A stretch of 6,714 nt of DNA, taken from NCBI GenBank assembly GCA_002385475.1, contig DGDO01000117.1, positions 1 through 6,714 of the forward strand, read 5' to 3'. Below, one piece after another: positions 1 through 6,697 of the stretch (position 1 is its first letter; each line of letters starts with the position of its first letter). The notes under the pieces were generated by a model that saw only the letters and a list, made by a program, of their open reading frames with translations, did no database searches and was not told where the DNA came from. Made by a program: the position numbers and the translations under genes. This DNA comes from Candidatus Sordicultor fermentans (lineage in GTDB: Bacteria; Atribacterota; Atribacteria; Atribacterales; Caldatribacteriaceae).

Positions 1-19
1 GGAGTTTGGAGGGATTTTA

Positions 20-1417
20 ATGAAAAAGGTAGTATTATGGTTAGTTATAATGGTATTTGCTCTTTCAATTTCTGTAGCTTTAGCTCAAGAAGACCCCTTA
101 GCTTATTACCAACAAGCAAAAATTAATTGGCAAGCTTACGAGGGAACAACTATAACTATTGGTTTGAATAAGCATCCTTTTACTGAATCTTTGCGACCAC
201 TGCTTCCTATCTTTGAGCAACTGACTGGTATACAAGTGGCTTATGTTATTTTGCCCGAAGAAGAATTTTTTGAGAAACTTTTGGTTGACCTTTCTAGTGG
301 AGGAGGTATTTTTGACGCTTACATGACTTCTCCTATGTATGAATGGAGATACCAGTATGCTGGTTGGATTGAAGATTTGAACAAATATTGGGATGACCCC
401 AATTTAACCGATCAAGAGTGGTATGATCGTGATGACTTTTATGAGAAACCGCTTCGAGCTAATATGTGGGATGGAACAATTGGTGGGGGTTTGGGAAAAG
501 GAAGATGGAATGCCATTCCGGTTATGGTAGAATTTTACTGTCAGGCCTATCGCAACGACCTCCGGGAAAAATGGGGCTTGACTGTTCCTCAAACCTATCC
601 AGACTTACTTGATACCCTAACCAAGGCTGCTGAATTAGGTAAACAAGAAAAACCACAAGTGTACGGAGTAGCAAACCGAGGTATTAGAAGTTGGTCCACA
701 GTGCATTCTGGTTATTTTACTGCCTTCAGTACTTATGGGCAGAAAGATTTGACCCCAGATCTTGAGGCGGCAATAAATACACCGGAAGCAAAGGAAATTA
801 CCCAAATTTGGATAGACATTTTACAAAAAGCTGGACCCCCGGGTTGGCCAAGCTACACTTGGTATGATGCTAAACAGAATTTTGCTGCCGGAAGATTTTA
901 TGAAATTACCGATTGCGATTTTTTTGCCGCCACTTATGAAAACCCCGCTCAATCTGTGATTGCTGGTAAAGTTGGGTATGCTTTACCTCCAGCCGCTCCA
1001 GATGGAAGTATAGTATCTAATATGTGGACTTGGTCTTTAGGCATAAGTTCTCTTTCAAGATATAAAGAAGCTGCGTGGTTGTTCCTTCTTTGGGCTACTG
1101 CTCCACAGACTATGCTTGATGGTACTTTAAAATATGACAATTTCAATCCTACTAGAAAATCAGTTTGGGAAAATCCAGGTGTAGTGGAAAAAAGCATGAA
1201 ATGGGGAACAAAACCAGGAGAATATAGAGAAATTGTTGATGCTATGTACGCAAAGTATGGAGATATTCAATGGACTCCTAACCCTGACGTTACTACTGTA
1301 GGTGATTACTGGTGTGAGGCACTTCATGAAGCATATGAAGGAAAGAAGACAGTTGATCAGGCTTTGGACGATGCAGCAGCGAAGATTAATGAATTTATGG
1401 CCAAGTGGAAGAAATAG
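20..1417 (+). CDS. Carbohydrate/polyol ABC transporter substrate-binding protein (family 1), secreted
   Basis: Binds the transported sugar or polyol outside the inner membrane and delivers it to the permease pair encoded downstream. The 465-residue product starts with a Sec signal peptide: Lys2-Lys3, a hydrophobic core at about residues 4-19, and an Ala20-Leu21-Ala22 cleavage site before Gln23. No cysteine follows the core, so it is not a lipoprotein. Family-1 (MalE-like) hallmarks include the FEQLTGIQV stretch at 65-73, PQTYPDLLDTL at 190-200, a hinge/lobe segment near 335-360 ending KEAAWLFLLWA, and a C-terminal helix at 443-460 (VDQALDDAAAKINEF). Many Trp and Tyr residues (for example W163, Y173, W225, W277, W281, W336) could line a sugar pocket. 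At 465 residues it is longer than typical MalE. The ATG is supported by GGAGGG at 8-13 with a 6-nt spacer. The family is certain; the ligand is unknown, and a polyol is inferred from the dehydrogenase in the operon. Confidence 0.95.
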   Translation: MKKVVLWLVIMVFALSISVALAQEDPLAYYQQAKINWQAYEGTTITIGLNKHPFTESLRPLLPIFEQLTGIQVAYVILPEEEFFEKLLVDLSSGGGIFDAYMTSPMYEWRYQYAGWIEDLNKYWDDPNLTDQEWYDRDDFYEKPLRANMWDGTIGGGLGKGRWNAIPVMVEFYCQAYRNDLREKWGLTVPQTYPDLLDTLTKAAELGKQEKPQVYGVANRGIRSWSTVHSGYFTAFSTYGQKDLTPDLEAAINTPEAKEITQIWIDILQKAGPPGWPSYTWYDAKQNFAAGRFYEITDCDFFAATYENPAQSVIAGKVGYALPPAAPDGSIVSNMWTWSLGISSLSRYKEAAWLFLLWATAPQTMLDGTLKYDNFNPTRKSVWENPGVVEKSMKWGTKPGEYREIVDAMYAKYGDIQWTPNPDVTTVGDYWCEALHEAYEGKKTVDQALDDAAAKINEFMAKWKK

Positions 1418-1424
1418 TTAATAT

Positions 1425-1454
1425 TTAGGGAGCGGAAAACTTTCCGCTCCCTAA
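1425..1454 (+). promoter_or_regulatory. Intergenic RNA hairpin between binding-protein and permease genes
   Basis: A perfect inverted repeat lies 7 nt after the binding-protein stop codon: TTAGGGAGCGGAAA at 1425-1438 pairs with TTTCCGCTCCCTAA at 1441-1454. In RNA it can fold as a 13-bp stem with an AACU tetraloop. The 3' side continues CAGAGAAAAGAGG without a T-run, so it is not a standard intrinsic terminator. By analogy with the malE-malF intergenic repeats, such a stem can protect the upstream message from 3' exonucleases, giving much more binding protein than permease. Partial attenuation is another possibility. The structure is seen directly; the role is inferred. Confidence 0.8.
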
Positions 1455-1462
1455 CAGAGAAA

Positions 1463-1470
1463 AGAGGTGA
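1463..1470 (+). promoter_or_regulatory. Ribosome-binding site that fixes the TTG start of the first permease
   Basis: AGAGGTGA lies 6 nt upstream of TTG at 1477-1479. In-frame TGA at 1468-1470 excludes any earlier start. The first in-frame ATG (codon 41, about 1597) would delete the first membrane helix. The only rival is GTG at 1483, with a longer 12-nt spacer, so TTG is preferred. Confidence 0.8.
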
Positions 1471-1476
1471 ATAAAT

Positions 1477-2379
1477 TTGTCAGTGGAGTCGAGATCTAGG
1501 CAGAGTTTCTGGAGTAAAAATATAGCCTGGTTGTTGTTTATGCCCGCTTTCATCCTAACGGCAGGGATCCTTATTCCTTTTGGTTATTCAGTAGTTATGT
1601 CCTTCACCGACTTTAATTTGACGGCTGGTACCAGTAATTTTATTGGTTTTGGTAATTATATAAAGTTAGCCAAAGATCCTGAATTTTGGAACGCTCTTAA
1701 GGTTACTATTTTATTTACTATAGGTGCTGTAGCGATTGAGGTAGGGGCAGGTTTTGCTTCTGCTTATTTACTGAATTTAGGTATGCGTGGCCAAAAGATT
1801 TGGAGAACATTGTTTTTGTTGCCCGTCATGTTACCTCCTGCTGTAGCTGCTATTATGTGGAAATTGATGATGGCTCCTATCCAGGGTGTTTTTAACTATC
1901 TCTTGCAATCGGTAGGCTTACCTGGTTCTCAGTGGCTGGGAGGTTCAAGCAGTGCTCTGTTTTCTGTCATACTTATTGATGCTTATGTTTTTATGCCTTT
2001 CGCTGGTATGATTTTTCTTGCTGGGGTGCAGAACCTACCCAAAGAACCCTATGAAGCCGCTGCGGTAGATGGAGTATCGAGTTGGTTTACCTTCAGAAGG
2101 TTAACTATTCCTCTTTTGAAACCTGTTATTTTAATTGTACTGCTCTTTAGAATTATGGACTGTCTTAAACAATTTGATATTATCTATGCTGCTACTAAAG
2201 GGGGGCCGGCAAGTGCCACCATGACTATTTCCGTACAAGCTTACTATCATAGCTTTAGATGGACAAATATGGGTTATGCTTTTGCGCACCTGGTTATATT
2301 GTGGGCCATTGTCTACGCATTAAGTTATTTTCTGGTAGGTCAATGGAGAAAAGCGGTTAGCGAAGTTCATGGATATTAA
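1477..2379 (+). CDS. Carbohydrate ABC transporter permease 1 (MalF/UgpA type)
   Basis: One of two inner-membrane subunits forming the translocation channel. The 300-residue protein has about six hydrophobic helices (roughly 16-38, 74-100, 109-131, 158-185, 212-235, 263-288). The cytoplasmic EAA loop is clear: E193-A-A-A-V-D198-G199, then RRLTIP at 207-212; this loop is the coupling helix that docks on an ATPase. The TKGGPASATMT segment at 240-250 is typical of MalF-type partners. The length matches the short UgpA/LacF-like class, without the large periplasmic loop of E. coli MalF. The start is TTG with a good Shine-Dalgarno sequence; no in-frame ATG is available before helix 1. It follows the binding-protein gene by 59 nt holding a hairpin, and precedes the second permease by 29 nt. 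Family assignment is firm; the substrate is not readable. Confidence 0.95.
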   Translation: MSVESRSRQSFWSKNIAWLLFMPAFILTAGILIPFGYSVVMSFTDFNLTAGTSNFIGFGNYIKLAKDPEFWNALKVTILFTIGAVAIEVGAGFASAYLLNLGMRGQKIWRTLFLLPVMLPPAVAAIMWKLMMAPIQGVFNYLLQSVGLPGSQWLGGSSSALFSVILIDAYVFMPFAGMIFLAGVQNLPKEPYEAAAVDGVSSWFTFRRLTIPLLKPVILIVLLFRIMDCLKQFDIIYAATKGGPASATMTISVQAYYHSFRWTNMGYAFAHLVILWAIVYALSYFLVGQWRKAVSEVHGY

Positions 2380-2408
2380 CTTGGCTATTTTAGGGGAGGT
2401 TTAGAGCT

Positions 2409-3272
2409 ATGGATGGCGAAAGATTAACGTTGGGGAAAGTTCTATCCGCTGTAGGATTAGTTATTATTATGCTTTGGACAATTTTCCCTCTTTATTGGGT
2501 GTTTAATATGTCTATTCAAACTCCTATTGATGTTATATCTTATCCTCCTAAATTTGTTTTTGATCCTACTTTGGAGAATTACTCGGTGGTTCTTTTAGGC
2601 AAGTCTTGGTTGGGTAAATATGAAACGGTGCAAACTGATTTTCCAAGATATTTTTTGAATAGCTTAATTGTATGTTCTGGGGCTGTTATTTTAAGTATGT
2701 TAGTTGGTGTTCCCGCTGCTTATTCTTTAGCCAGATATAATTTTAGAGGGAAAGAAAATTTTGCTTTTACTTTGTTAAGTTTCCGTTTTGCACCTGGGTT
2801 GATTGTTATAATACCTCTTTTTGTAATTTTCCGCAGGATAGGATTCTATGGTACCTATTACGGAATGATTTTTGCTTACCAACTTTTGACCCTGCCCTTT
2901 TCAGTTTGGCTGATGAGAGGGTTTTTTGAAGATATACCACCAGAGCTGGAATACGCTGCTCGGATTGATGGTTACTCTTGGTGGGGGGTGTTTCGTAAGA
3001 TAGATCTTCCTTTAATTGCTCCAGGTATTGCGGCAACGGGGATTCTTTCCTTCATTTTTGCCTGGAACGAGTTTTTGTTTGGTTATATTTTGTCTTCCGA
3101 TGCTACTCGTCCGGTTACTCCTTCACTCATGGGATTTATTTCCTATGAGCAGGTGCTTTGGGGCCAGATGGCGGCAGCAGCTATTATTACTCTTTTACCA
3201 TCCGTGATTTTGGCAATTTTTATACAGAGATATTTAGTGCGTGGTTTAACTTTTGGAGCGGTAAAAGGGTAA
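2409..3272 (+). CDS. Carbohydrate ABC transporter permease 2 (MalG/UgpE type)
   Basis: Second inner-membrane channel subunit, partner of the preceding permease. The 287-residue protein has about six hydrophobic stretches (roughly 9-33, 82-106, 117-141, 148-170, 203-228, 252-274). The EAA loop reads E181-Y-A-A-R-I-D187-G188 and ends in DLPLIAPG at 199-206. The N-terminal pattern with a short cytoplasmic lead, one helix, an external segment containing PTLENY (53-58) and then the core, and the C-terminal QRYLVRGLTFGAVKG (273-287), are standard for the MalG side of these importers. ATG at 2409 is preceded by AGGGGAGGT (2392-2400) with an 8-nt spacer. The gene ends 16 nt before the first ATPase gene. 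Nothing is truncated. The substrate is unknown from sequence. Confidence 0.95.
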   Translation: MDGERLTLGKVLSAVGLVIIMLWTIFPLYWVFNMSIQTPIDVISYPPKFVFDPTLENYSVVLLGKSWLGKYETVQTDFPRYFLNSLIVCSGAVILSMLVGVPAAYSLARYNFRGKENFAFTLLSFRFAPGLIVIIPLFVIFRRIGFYGTYYGMIFAYQLLTLPFSVWLMRGFFEDIPPELEYAARIDGYSWWGVFRKIDLPLIAPGIAATGILSFIFAWNEFLFGYILSSDATRPVTPSLMGFISYEQVLWGQMAAAAIITLLPSVILAIFIQRYLVRGLTFGAVKG

Positions 3273-3288
3273 TGGGGGAGGAAAAACT

Positions 3289-4413
3289 ATGGTAAATGTA
3301 GAGTTAAAAAATGTAGTGAAGAAGTATGGAGACCTTATAGCTATAAATAATTTATCTTTTAAAGTGAATAGTGGAGAATTAATGGTTTTACTTGGCCCTC
3401 CAGGAGCGGGAAAGAGTTCGACCCTAAAGACGGTTGCTGGAGTTGAAGAAGTTACTTCAGGGGAAATTTTAATAGATAATGAATTAGTTAATAACTTTGA
3501 TCCGGCTGATCGAGATGTAGCTATGGCTTTTGAAACCTATGCCTTGTATCCTCATTTATCAGTTTTTGAAAACATCGCTTTTCCTCTGCGAGCACCAAAG
3601 AGGTCTCGTCTGTTTTCTGAAGAAGCAGTAAAAGAAAAAGTTTTGGAAGTTGCTCGATTTTTAGAAATAGACATGCTCTTGGAAAGGAAACCAAAAGAAT
3701 TAAGCGGTGGACAACGCCAAAGAGTAGCCTTGGGTCGTTGTCTGATAAGAGACCCTAAGGTTTTTTTATTAGATGAGCCAATAGCTCATCTGGATGCTAA
3801 GTTGCGTTATAGATTAAGGCAAGAACTGAAAAAATGGCAACAAAGAAAAGGAGTGACTACTCTTTATACTACCACTGATTATCTTGAGGCCTTTTCTGTA
3901 GCCGATCGAATTGTGATTTTAAACAAAGGAACATTGCAACAAGTAGGTAGCTGGGAAGAAATTTACAACCACCCGGCTAACACTTTTGTGGGAATGATTG
4001 TGAGTGACCCTCCTATGAATTATTTTGATGGGAAATTGGTGATGGATGGCGGGAAGATGCTGATGCGAGCAAAAGGCATTTCTTTCTATTTACCTTCGCT
4101 GACAGAAGAAAAAGCGAGACAAATGAATATCAGTGAAGTTGTTTTAGGCATTTTTCCAAGCAAAATATTAATGAGCCGTGATGAAAATTTTATGCCTGGT
4201 TCTGGTACCATTGTCGATGGGGTAGCGAAATTTACCGAGCTTCGAGGGTCAAGAAAAATAGTATTTGTCCAGACTCCACAAGACTTGAGCTTTACTATCC
4301 AATTACCTGCGGAAGCAAAAGTTCAAATAGGAGAAAAAGTTCGGTGTTTTTTTGGTGAAGACGAGGTACAGATTTTTGATAAACAATCTAAGATAAATCT
4401 CTTTTGGGTATAA
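3289..4413 (+). CDS. ABC transporter ATPase 1 (MalK/UgpC-like) with substituted H-loop
   Basis: Cytoplasmic ATP-hydrolysing subunit of the importer, 374 residues. In order: A-loop Tyr13, Walker A GPPGAGKSS (36-44), Q-loop position FETYALYPHL with Glu82 instead of Gln, signature LSGGQ (138-142), Walker B VFLLDEP (158-164) with Glu163 intact, D-loop AHLDA (166-170), and the H-loop region YTTTDYLEA (193-201). There the usual switch histidine is Thr196 (codon ACT at 3874-3876). Residues from about 240 form a TOBE/MOP-like regulatory domain, but its usual GIRP-type motif reads GIFPSKI (287-293), so it looks divergent. It sits directly before a second, more canonical ATPase, so the two probably form a heterodimer with unequal ATP sites. 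ATG at 3289 follows GGGGGAGG (3274-3281). The family is certain; reduced activity of its own site is inferred. Confidence 0.95.
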   Translation: MVNVELKNVVKKYGDLIAINNLSFKVNSGELMVLLGPPGAGKSSTLKTVAGVEEVTSGEILIDNELVNNFDPADRDVAMAFETYALYPHLSVFENIAFPLRAPKRSRLFSEEAVKEKVLEVARFLEIDMLLERKPKELSGGQRQRVALGRCLIRDPKVFLLDEPIAHLDAKLRYRLRQELKKWQQRKGVTTLYTTTDYLEAFSVADRIVILNKGTLQQVGSWEEIYNHPANTFVGMIVSDPPMNYFDGKLVMDGGKMLMRAKGISFYLPSLTEEKARQMNISEVVLGIFPSKILMSRDENFMPGSGTIVDGVAKFTELRGSRKIVFVQTPQDLSFTIQLPAEAKVQIGEKVRCFFGEDEVQIFDKQSKINLFWV

Positions 4414-4429
4414 ATGGGATGGTGAAAAA

Positions 4430-5554
4430 ATGGCTGAAGTCAGGGTAGAACACGTATGGAAGTTTTATCAGGGAGAAAAAGGGGCTGCCCAGAGGGTAGA
4501 AGCAGTAAAAGATGCTACTTTTACTTGCAATGACAAGGAATTTTTGTGTCTTCTTGGTCCTTCTGGATGTGGTAAAACGAGCACCTTACGCATGATAGCA
4601 GGCTTAGAAACAATTTCTCAAGGAGATATCTATATTGGGGGAAAGCGGGTTAATGATCTTTTACCCAAGGATAGAATGCTGGCTATGTCGTTTGAATCTT
4701 ATGCTCTGTATCCACCTATGACTATATATGAAAATATTGCTTTTCCTCTTCGGGCGAGAAATTGGTCAGAGGAAAGAATAAGAGAGAGAATCAAGGAAGT
4801 ATCTGAATTATTAGAAATTCAAGATATTTTGAGTTTTAGGCCTGCTAAATTAAGTGGTGGAGAGCAGCAGAGGGTTTCTTTAGCTCGAGCGCTGGTTAGA
4901 GAAGATGCTCAAGTTACCCTTATGGATGAACCTATATCTCATCTTGACGCTCAGTTAAAAGCTAGATTAAGGATTGATCTTAAAAGGGTTCAAAGAGAGT
5001 GGGGTTTGACTGTGATATATGTTACTCATGACCAGCTGGAAGCACTCAGCATGGCTGATAAAGTGGTGGTTATGAATTTAGGAGAAATACAGCAGGTAGG
5101 AACTCCCGAAGACCTTTACCAAAAACCGGCTAATCTTTTTGTTGCTGGTTTTATTGGAGAACCTCCTATGAATTTTCTTCCTTGTTCTCTTATGAAAGAT
5201 AAAGATCATTTTTACCTTCAATTTTCTCAGTTCCGATTTGAAGTCAATTCTGACATAGCTCACATGATGAGTGAAGAAAACAACCAAAAAAACAATTGGG
5301 TTTTAGGAATTAGACCAGCTGATATAGTAATAGGTTCAAGTGTTGGAGAGAGCTATTCCCTAAAGGCTCGTGTTTCTAGTGTGGAACATCTGGGAGAGTC
5401 TTCGGTAGTAACGGTAGATGTGGATGGACAACAGATGTTGATTGAAGTGCCTGGTTTATCTTCTGAAAAAGAAGGTAGCTCGGTATCGGTTTATTTTGGA
5501 AAAGAAAAGGCTCATATTTTTAATGCTTTAACTGGAAAAGTGATTAGAAAATAA
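4430..5554 (+). CDS. ABC transporter ATPase 2 (MalK/UgpC-like), canonical H-loop
   Basis: Second cytoplasmic ATPase of the importer, also 374 residues but clearly not a copy of the first. Motifs: Walker A GPSGCGKTS (43-51), Q-loop position FESYALYPPM with Glu89 instead of Gln, signature LSGGE (141-145), Walker B VTLMDEP (162-168) with Glu167, D-loop SHLDA (170-174), and a normal H-loop YVTHDQLEA (197-205) with His200. The C-terminal part from about 245 is a TOBE-like domain carrying GIRPADI (293-299). An extra loop at about 14-23 separates the A-loop region from the first strand, absent from ATPase 1. It starts 16 nt after the previous stop, with GGTGA at 4421-4425 as a rather weak ribosome site. 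It probably pairs with ATPase 1 under the permease pair, as in glycerol-type transporters with two ATPase genes. Confidence 0.95.
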   Translation: MAEVRVEHVWKFYQGEKGAAQRVEAVKDATFTCNDKEFLCLLGPSGCGKTSTLRMIAGLETISQGDIYIGGKRVNDLLPKDRMLAMSFESYALYPPMTIYENIAFPLRARNWSEERIRERIKEVSELLEIQDILSFRPAKLSGGEQQRVSLARALVREDAQVTLMDEPISHLDAQLKARLRIDLKRVQREWGLTVIYVTHDQLEALSMADKVVVMNLGEIQQVGTPEDLYQKPANLFVAGFIGEPPMNFLPCSLMKDKDHFYLQFSQFRFEVNSDIAHMMSEENNQKNNWVLGIRPADIVIGSSVGESYSLKARVSSVEHLGESSVVTVDVDGQQMLIEVPGLSSEKEGSSVSVYFGKEKAHIFNALTGKVIRK

Positions 5555-5561
5555 GGAGGTG
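5553..5561 (+). promoter_or_regulatory. Ribosome-binding site that decides the dehydrogenase start
   Basis: AAGGAGGTG is a near-perfect anti-16S match that overlaps the stop codon of the second ATPase gene. It lies 9 nt upstream of ATG at 5571. An in-frame GTG at 5559-5561 forms part of this site and therefore cannot be the real start. Confidence 0.88.
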
Positions 5562-5570
5562 TATAATAAT

Positions 5571-6674
5571 ATGTCTTATTTAGAAAAAATCGATGGTGTT
5601 CCCAAAAAGATGAGGGCAGTAGTGGCTTATCAACCTGGAGATTATCGGCTTGAAGAAGTCGATGTACCAGAAATTGGGGAGGGAGAAGTACTCCTTAAAG
5701 TTGGTGGTTGCGGAATATGTGCAGGAGACGTAAAAGGATATCATGGAGCGCCATCTTTTTGGGGCGGAGAAGGGCAACCAGCTTGGATAAAAGCTCCCTT
5801 TATTCCCGGACACGAATTCTATGGTCAGGTAGTTGCTTTAGGTGAAGGTGCAGGGGAAAAGTATGGTCTTAAGTTAGGGGATTGGGCAGTATCGGAGCAA
5901 ATTGTTCCTTGTGGAAAATGTATGTTTTGTTTAGAAGGAAAATATTGGATGTGTGAAGTCCATAATATTTATGGATTCCAAGGAAAAGTGGCTGATGGAG
6001 CTTTTGCCGAATATGTGAGGCTTCCTAAAACAGCTAGGAATTATAAGTTACCGGAAACTTTTCCTCTGCGAATTGCCCCCTATGTAGAACCATTGGGTTG
6101 TGCTATCCATGCGGTGGAAAGGGCTGATATACAATTTAGAGATGTAGTGGTTATTGCTGGATTGGGCGCTTTAGGTTTGGGGATGGTACAAGCTGTCCGA
6201 TTGAAGAACCCTAAAATGCTTGTTGCTATGGATGTAAAACCTCAGCGTAATAAGTTGGCTGAAGAGCATGGGGCAGATTTGGTATTAAACCCCTTGGAAG
6301 AAGATGTGGTTTCTAGAGTGAAGTCGCTTACTAATGGATATGGTTGTGATGTTTATATCCAGGCAAGTGGTCATCCCTCGGGAGCTATTCAAGGCTTGCA
6401 AATGATTAGAAAACTGGGAAGATTTGTAGAATTTAGCGTTTATAATGATCCGGTTACTGTAGACTGGAGCATCATTGGAGATCGAAAAGAATTGGATTTA
6501 CGAGGAGCTCACCTTAGCCCTTATACTTACGAATCGGCAATTCGATTTTTGAATGATGGAAGGATAAAAGCTGATAAAATCATAACTCATGAATTGCCTC
6601 TTCAGGACTTTAAAAAAGGTTTTGAAATGGTAACAAAAGGTGAAGATTCTATAAAAGTTGTACTTATTCCTTAG
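5571..6674 (+). CDS. Zinc-dependent NAD polyol dehydrogenase, erythritol/L-threitol dehydrogenase-like
   Basis: Medium-chain dehydrogenase of 367 residues, predicted to oxidise a secondary hydroxyl of a sugar alcohol to a ketose in the cytoplasm. The probable catalytic zinc ligands are Cys47 (GGCGIC), His81-Glu82 (GHE) and Glu173 (EPLGCAIHAV). Structural-zinc cysteines are at 114, 117, 120 and 128. The Rossmann motif GLGALG (197-202) is followed by Asp221 at the end of the next strand, favouring NAD over NADP. The segments GYHGAPSFWG (56-65), VSEQIVPC (107-114), VDWSIIGD (297-304), LDLRGAHLSPY (308-318) and the IKVVLIP end match what I recall of EltD-type erythritol/L-threitol dehydrogenases. 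Arabinitol or another polyol remains possible. A 13-residue leader precedes the usual MRA start; the internal ATG at 5610 lacks a ribosome site, so 5571 is preferred. It lies 16 nt after the transporter genes, implying that it acts on the imported compound. Confidence 0.9.
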   Translation: MSYLEKIDGVPKKMRAVVAYQPGDYRLEEVDVPEIGEGEVLLKVGGCGICAGDVKGYHGAPSFWGGEGQPAWIKAPFIPGHEFYGQVVALGEGAGEKYGLKLGDWAVSEQIVPCGKCMFCLEGKYWMCEVHNIYGFQGKVADGAFAEYVRLPKTARNYKLPETFPLRIAPYVEPLGCAIHAVERADIQFRDVVVIAGLGALGLGMVQAVRLKNPKMLVAMDVKPQRNKLAEEHGADLVLNPLEEDVVSRVKSLTNGYGCDVYIQASGHPSGAIQGLQMIRKLGRFVEFSVYNDPVTVDWSIIGDRKELDLRGAHLSPYTYESAIRFLNDGRIKADKIITHELPLQDFKKGFEMVTKGEDSIKVVLIP

Positions 6675-6681
6675 CAGAAAG

Positions 6682-6690
6682 AAAGGTGGT
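6682..6690 (+). promoter_or_regulatory. Ribosome-binding site for the next operon gene
   Basis: AAAGGTGGT lies 7 nt upstream of a TTG at 6698, shortly after the dehydrogenase stop. A second site, AAGGAG at 6702-6707, follows and could instead serve a start just beyond the window edge. Either way the spacing suggests that the operon continues, and no terminator-like hairpin is seen here. Confidence 0.6.
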
Positions 6691-6697
6691 AATAACC

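Noticed and set aside
404..1197. Two minus-strand open frames opposite the binding-protein gene
   Set aside because: They are antisense to a well-conserved coding sequence and have no recognisable domain.
1425..1460. Hairpin as a rho-independent terminator
   Set aside because: It is followed by CAGAGAAAAGAGG, not a T-run, and the downstream permease genes need to be co-transcribed.
2806..3036. Minus-strand open frame opposite the second permease
   Set aside because: It is antisense to the conserved EAA-loop region, and its product resembles no known protein.
3016..3207. 63-codon + strand open frame inside the second permease gene
   Set aside because: It overlaps a conserved MalG-type gene in another frame, and its low-complexity Leu-rich product has no recognisable family.
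4414..4425. Three-codon mini-ORF (ATG GGA TGG TGA) between the ATPase genes
   Set aside because: It lacks a ribosome site and is most simply the Shine-Dalgarno region of the second ATPase gene.
3289..5554. The two 374-residue ATPases as a recent tandem duplication
   Set aside because: Equal length is a coincidence: they carry different insertions (around 103-109 in the first, 14-23 in the second) and differ throughout, so any duplication is ancient.
5559..5570. Longer dehydrogenase reading from GTG at 5559
   Set aside because: This GTG is part of the ribosome-binding site AAGGAGGTG and has no site of its own. ATG at 5571 has ideal spacing.
5078..5813. Minus-strand open frames opposite the second ATPase and the dehydrogenase
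   Set aside because: Both lie antisense to clear coding sequence; one has a Lys/Arg/Ser-rich random-looking product.
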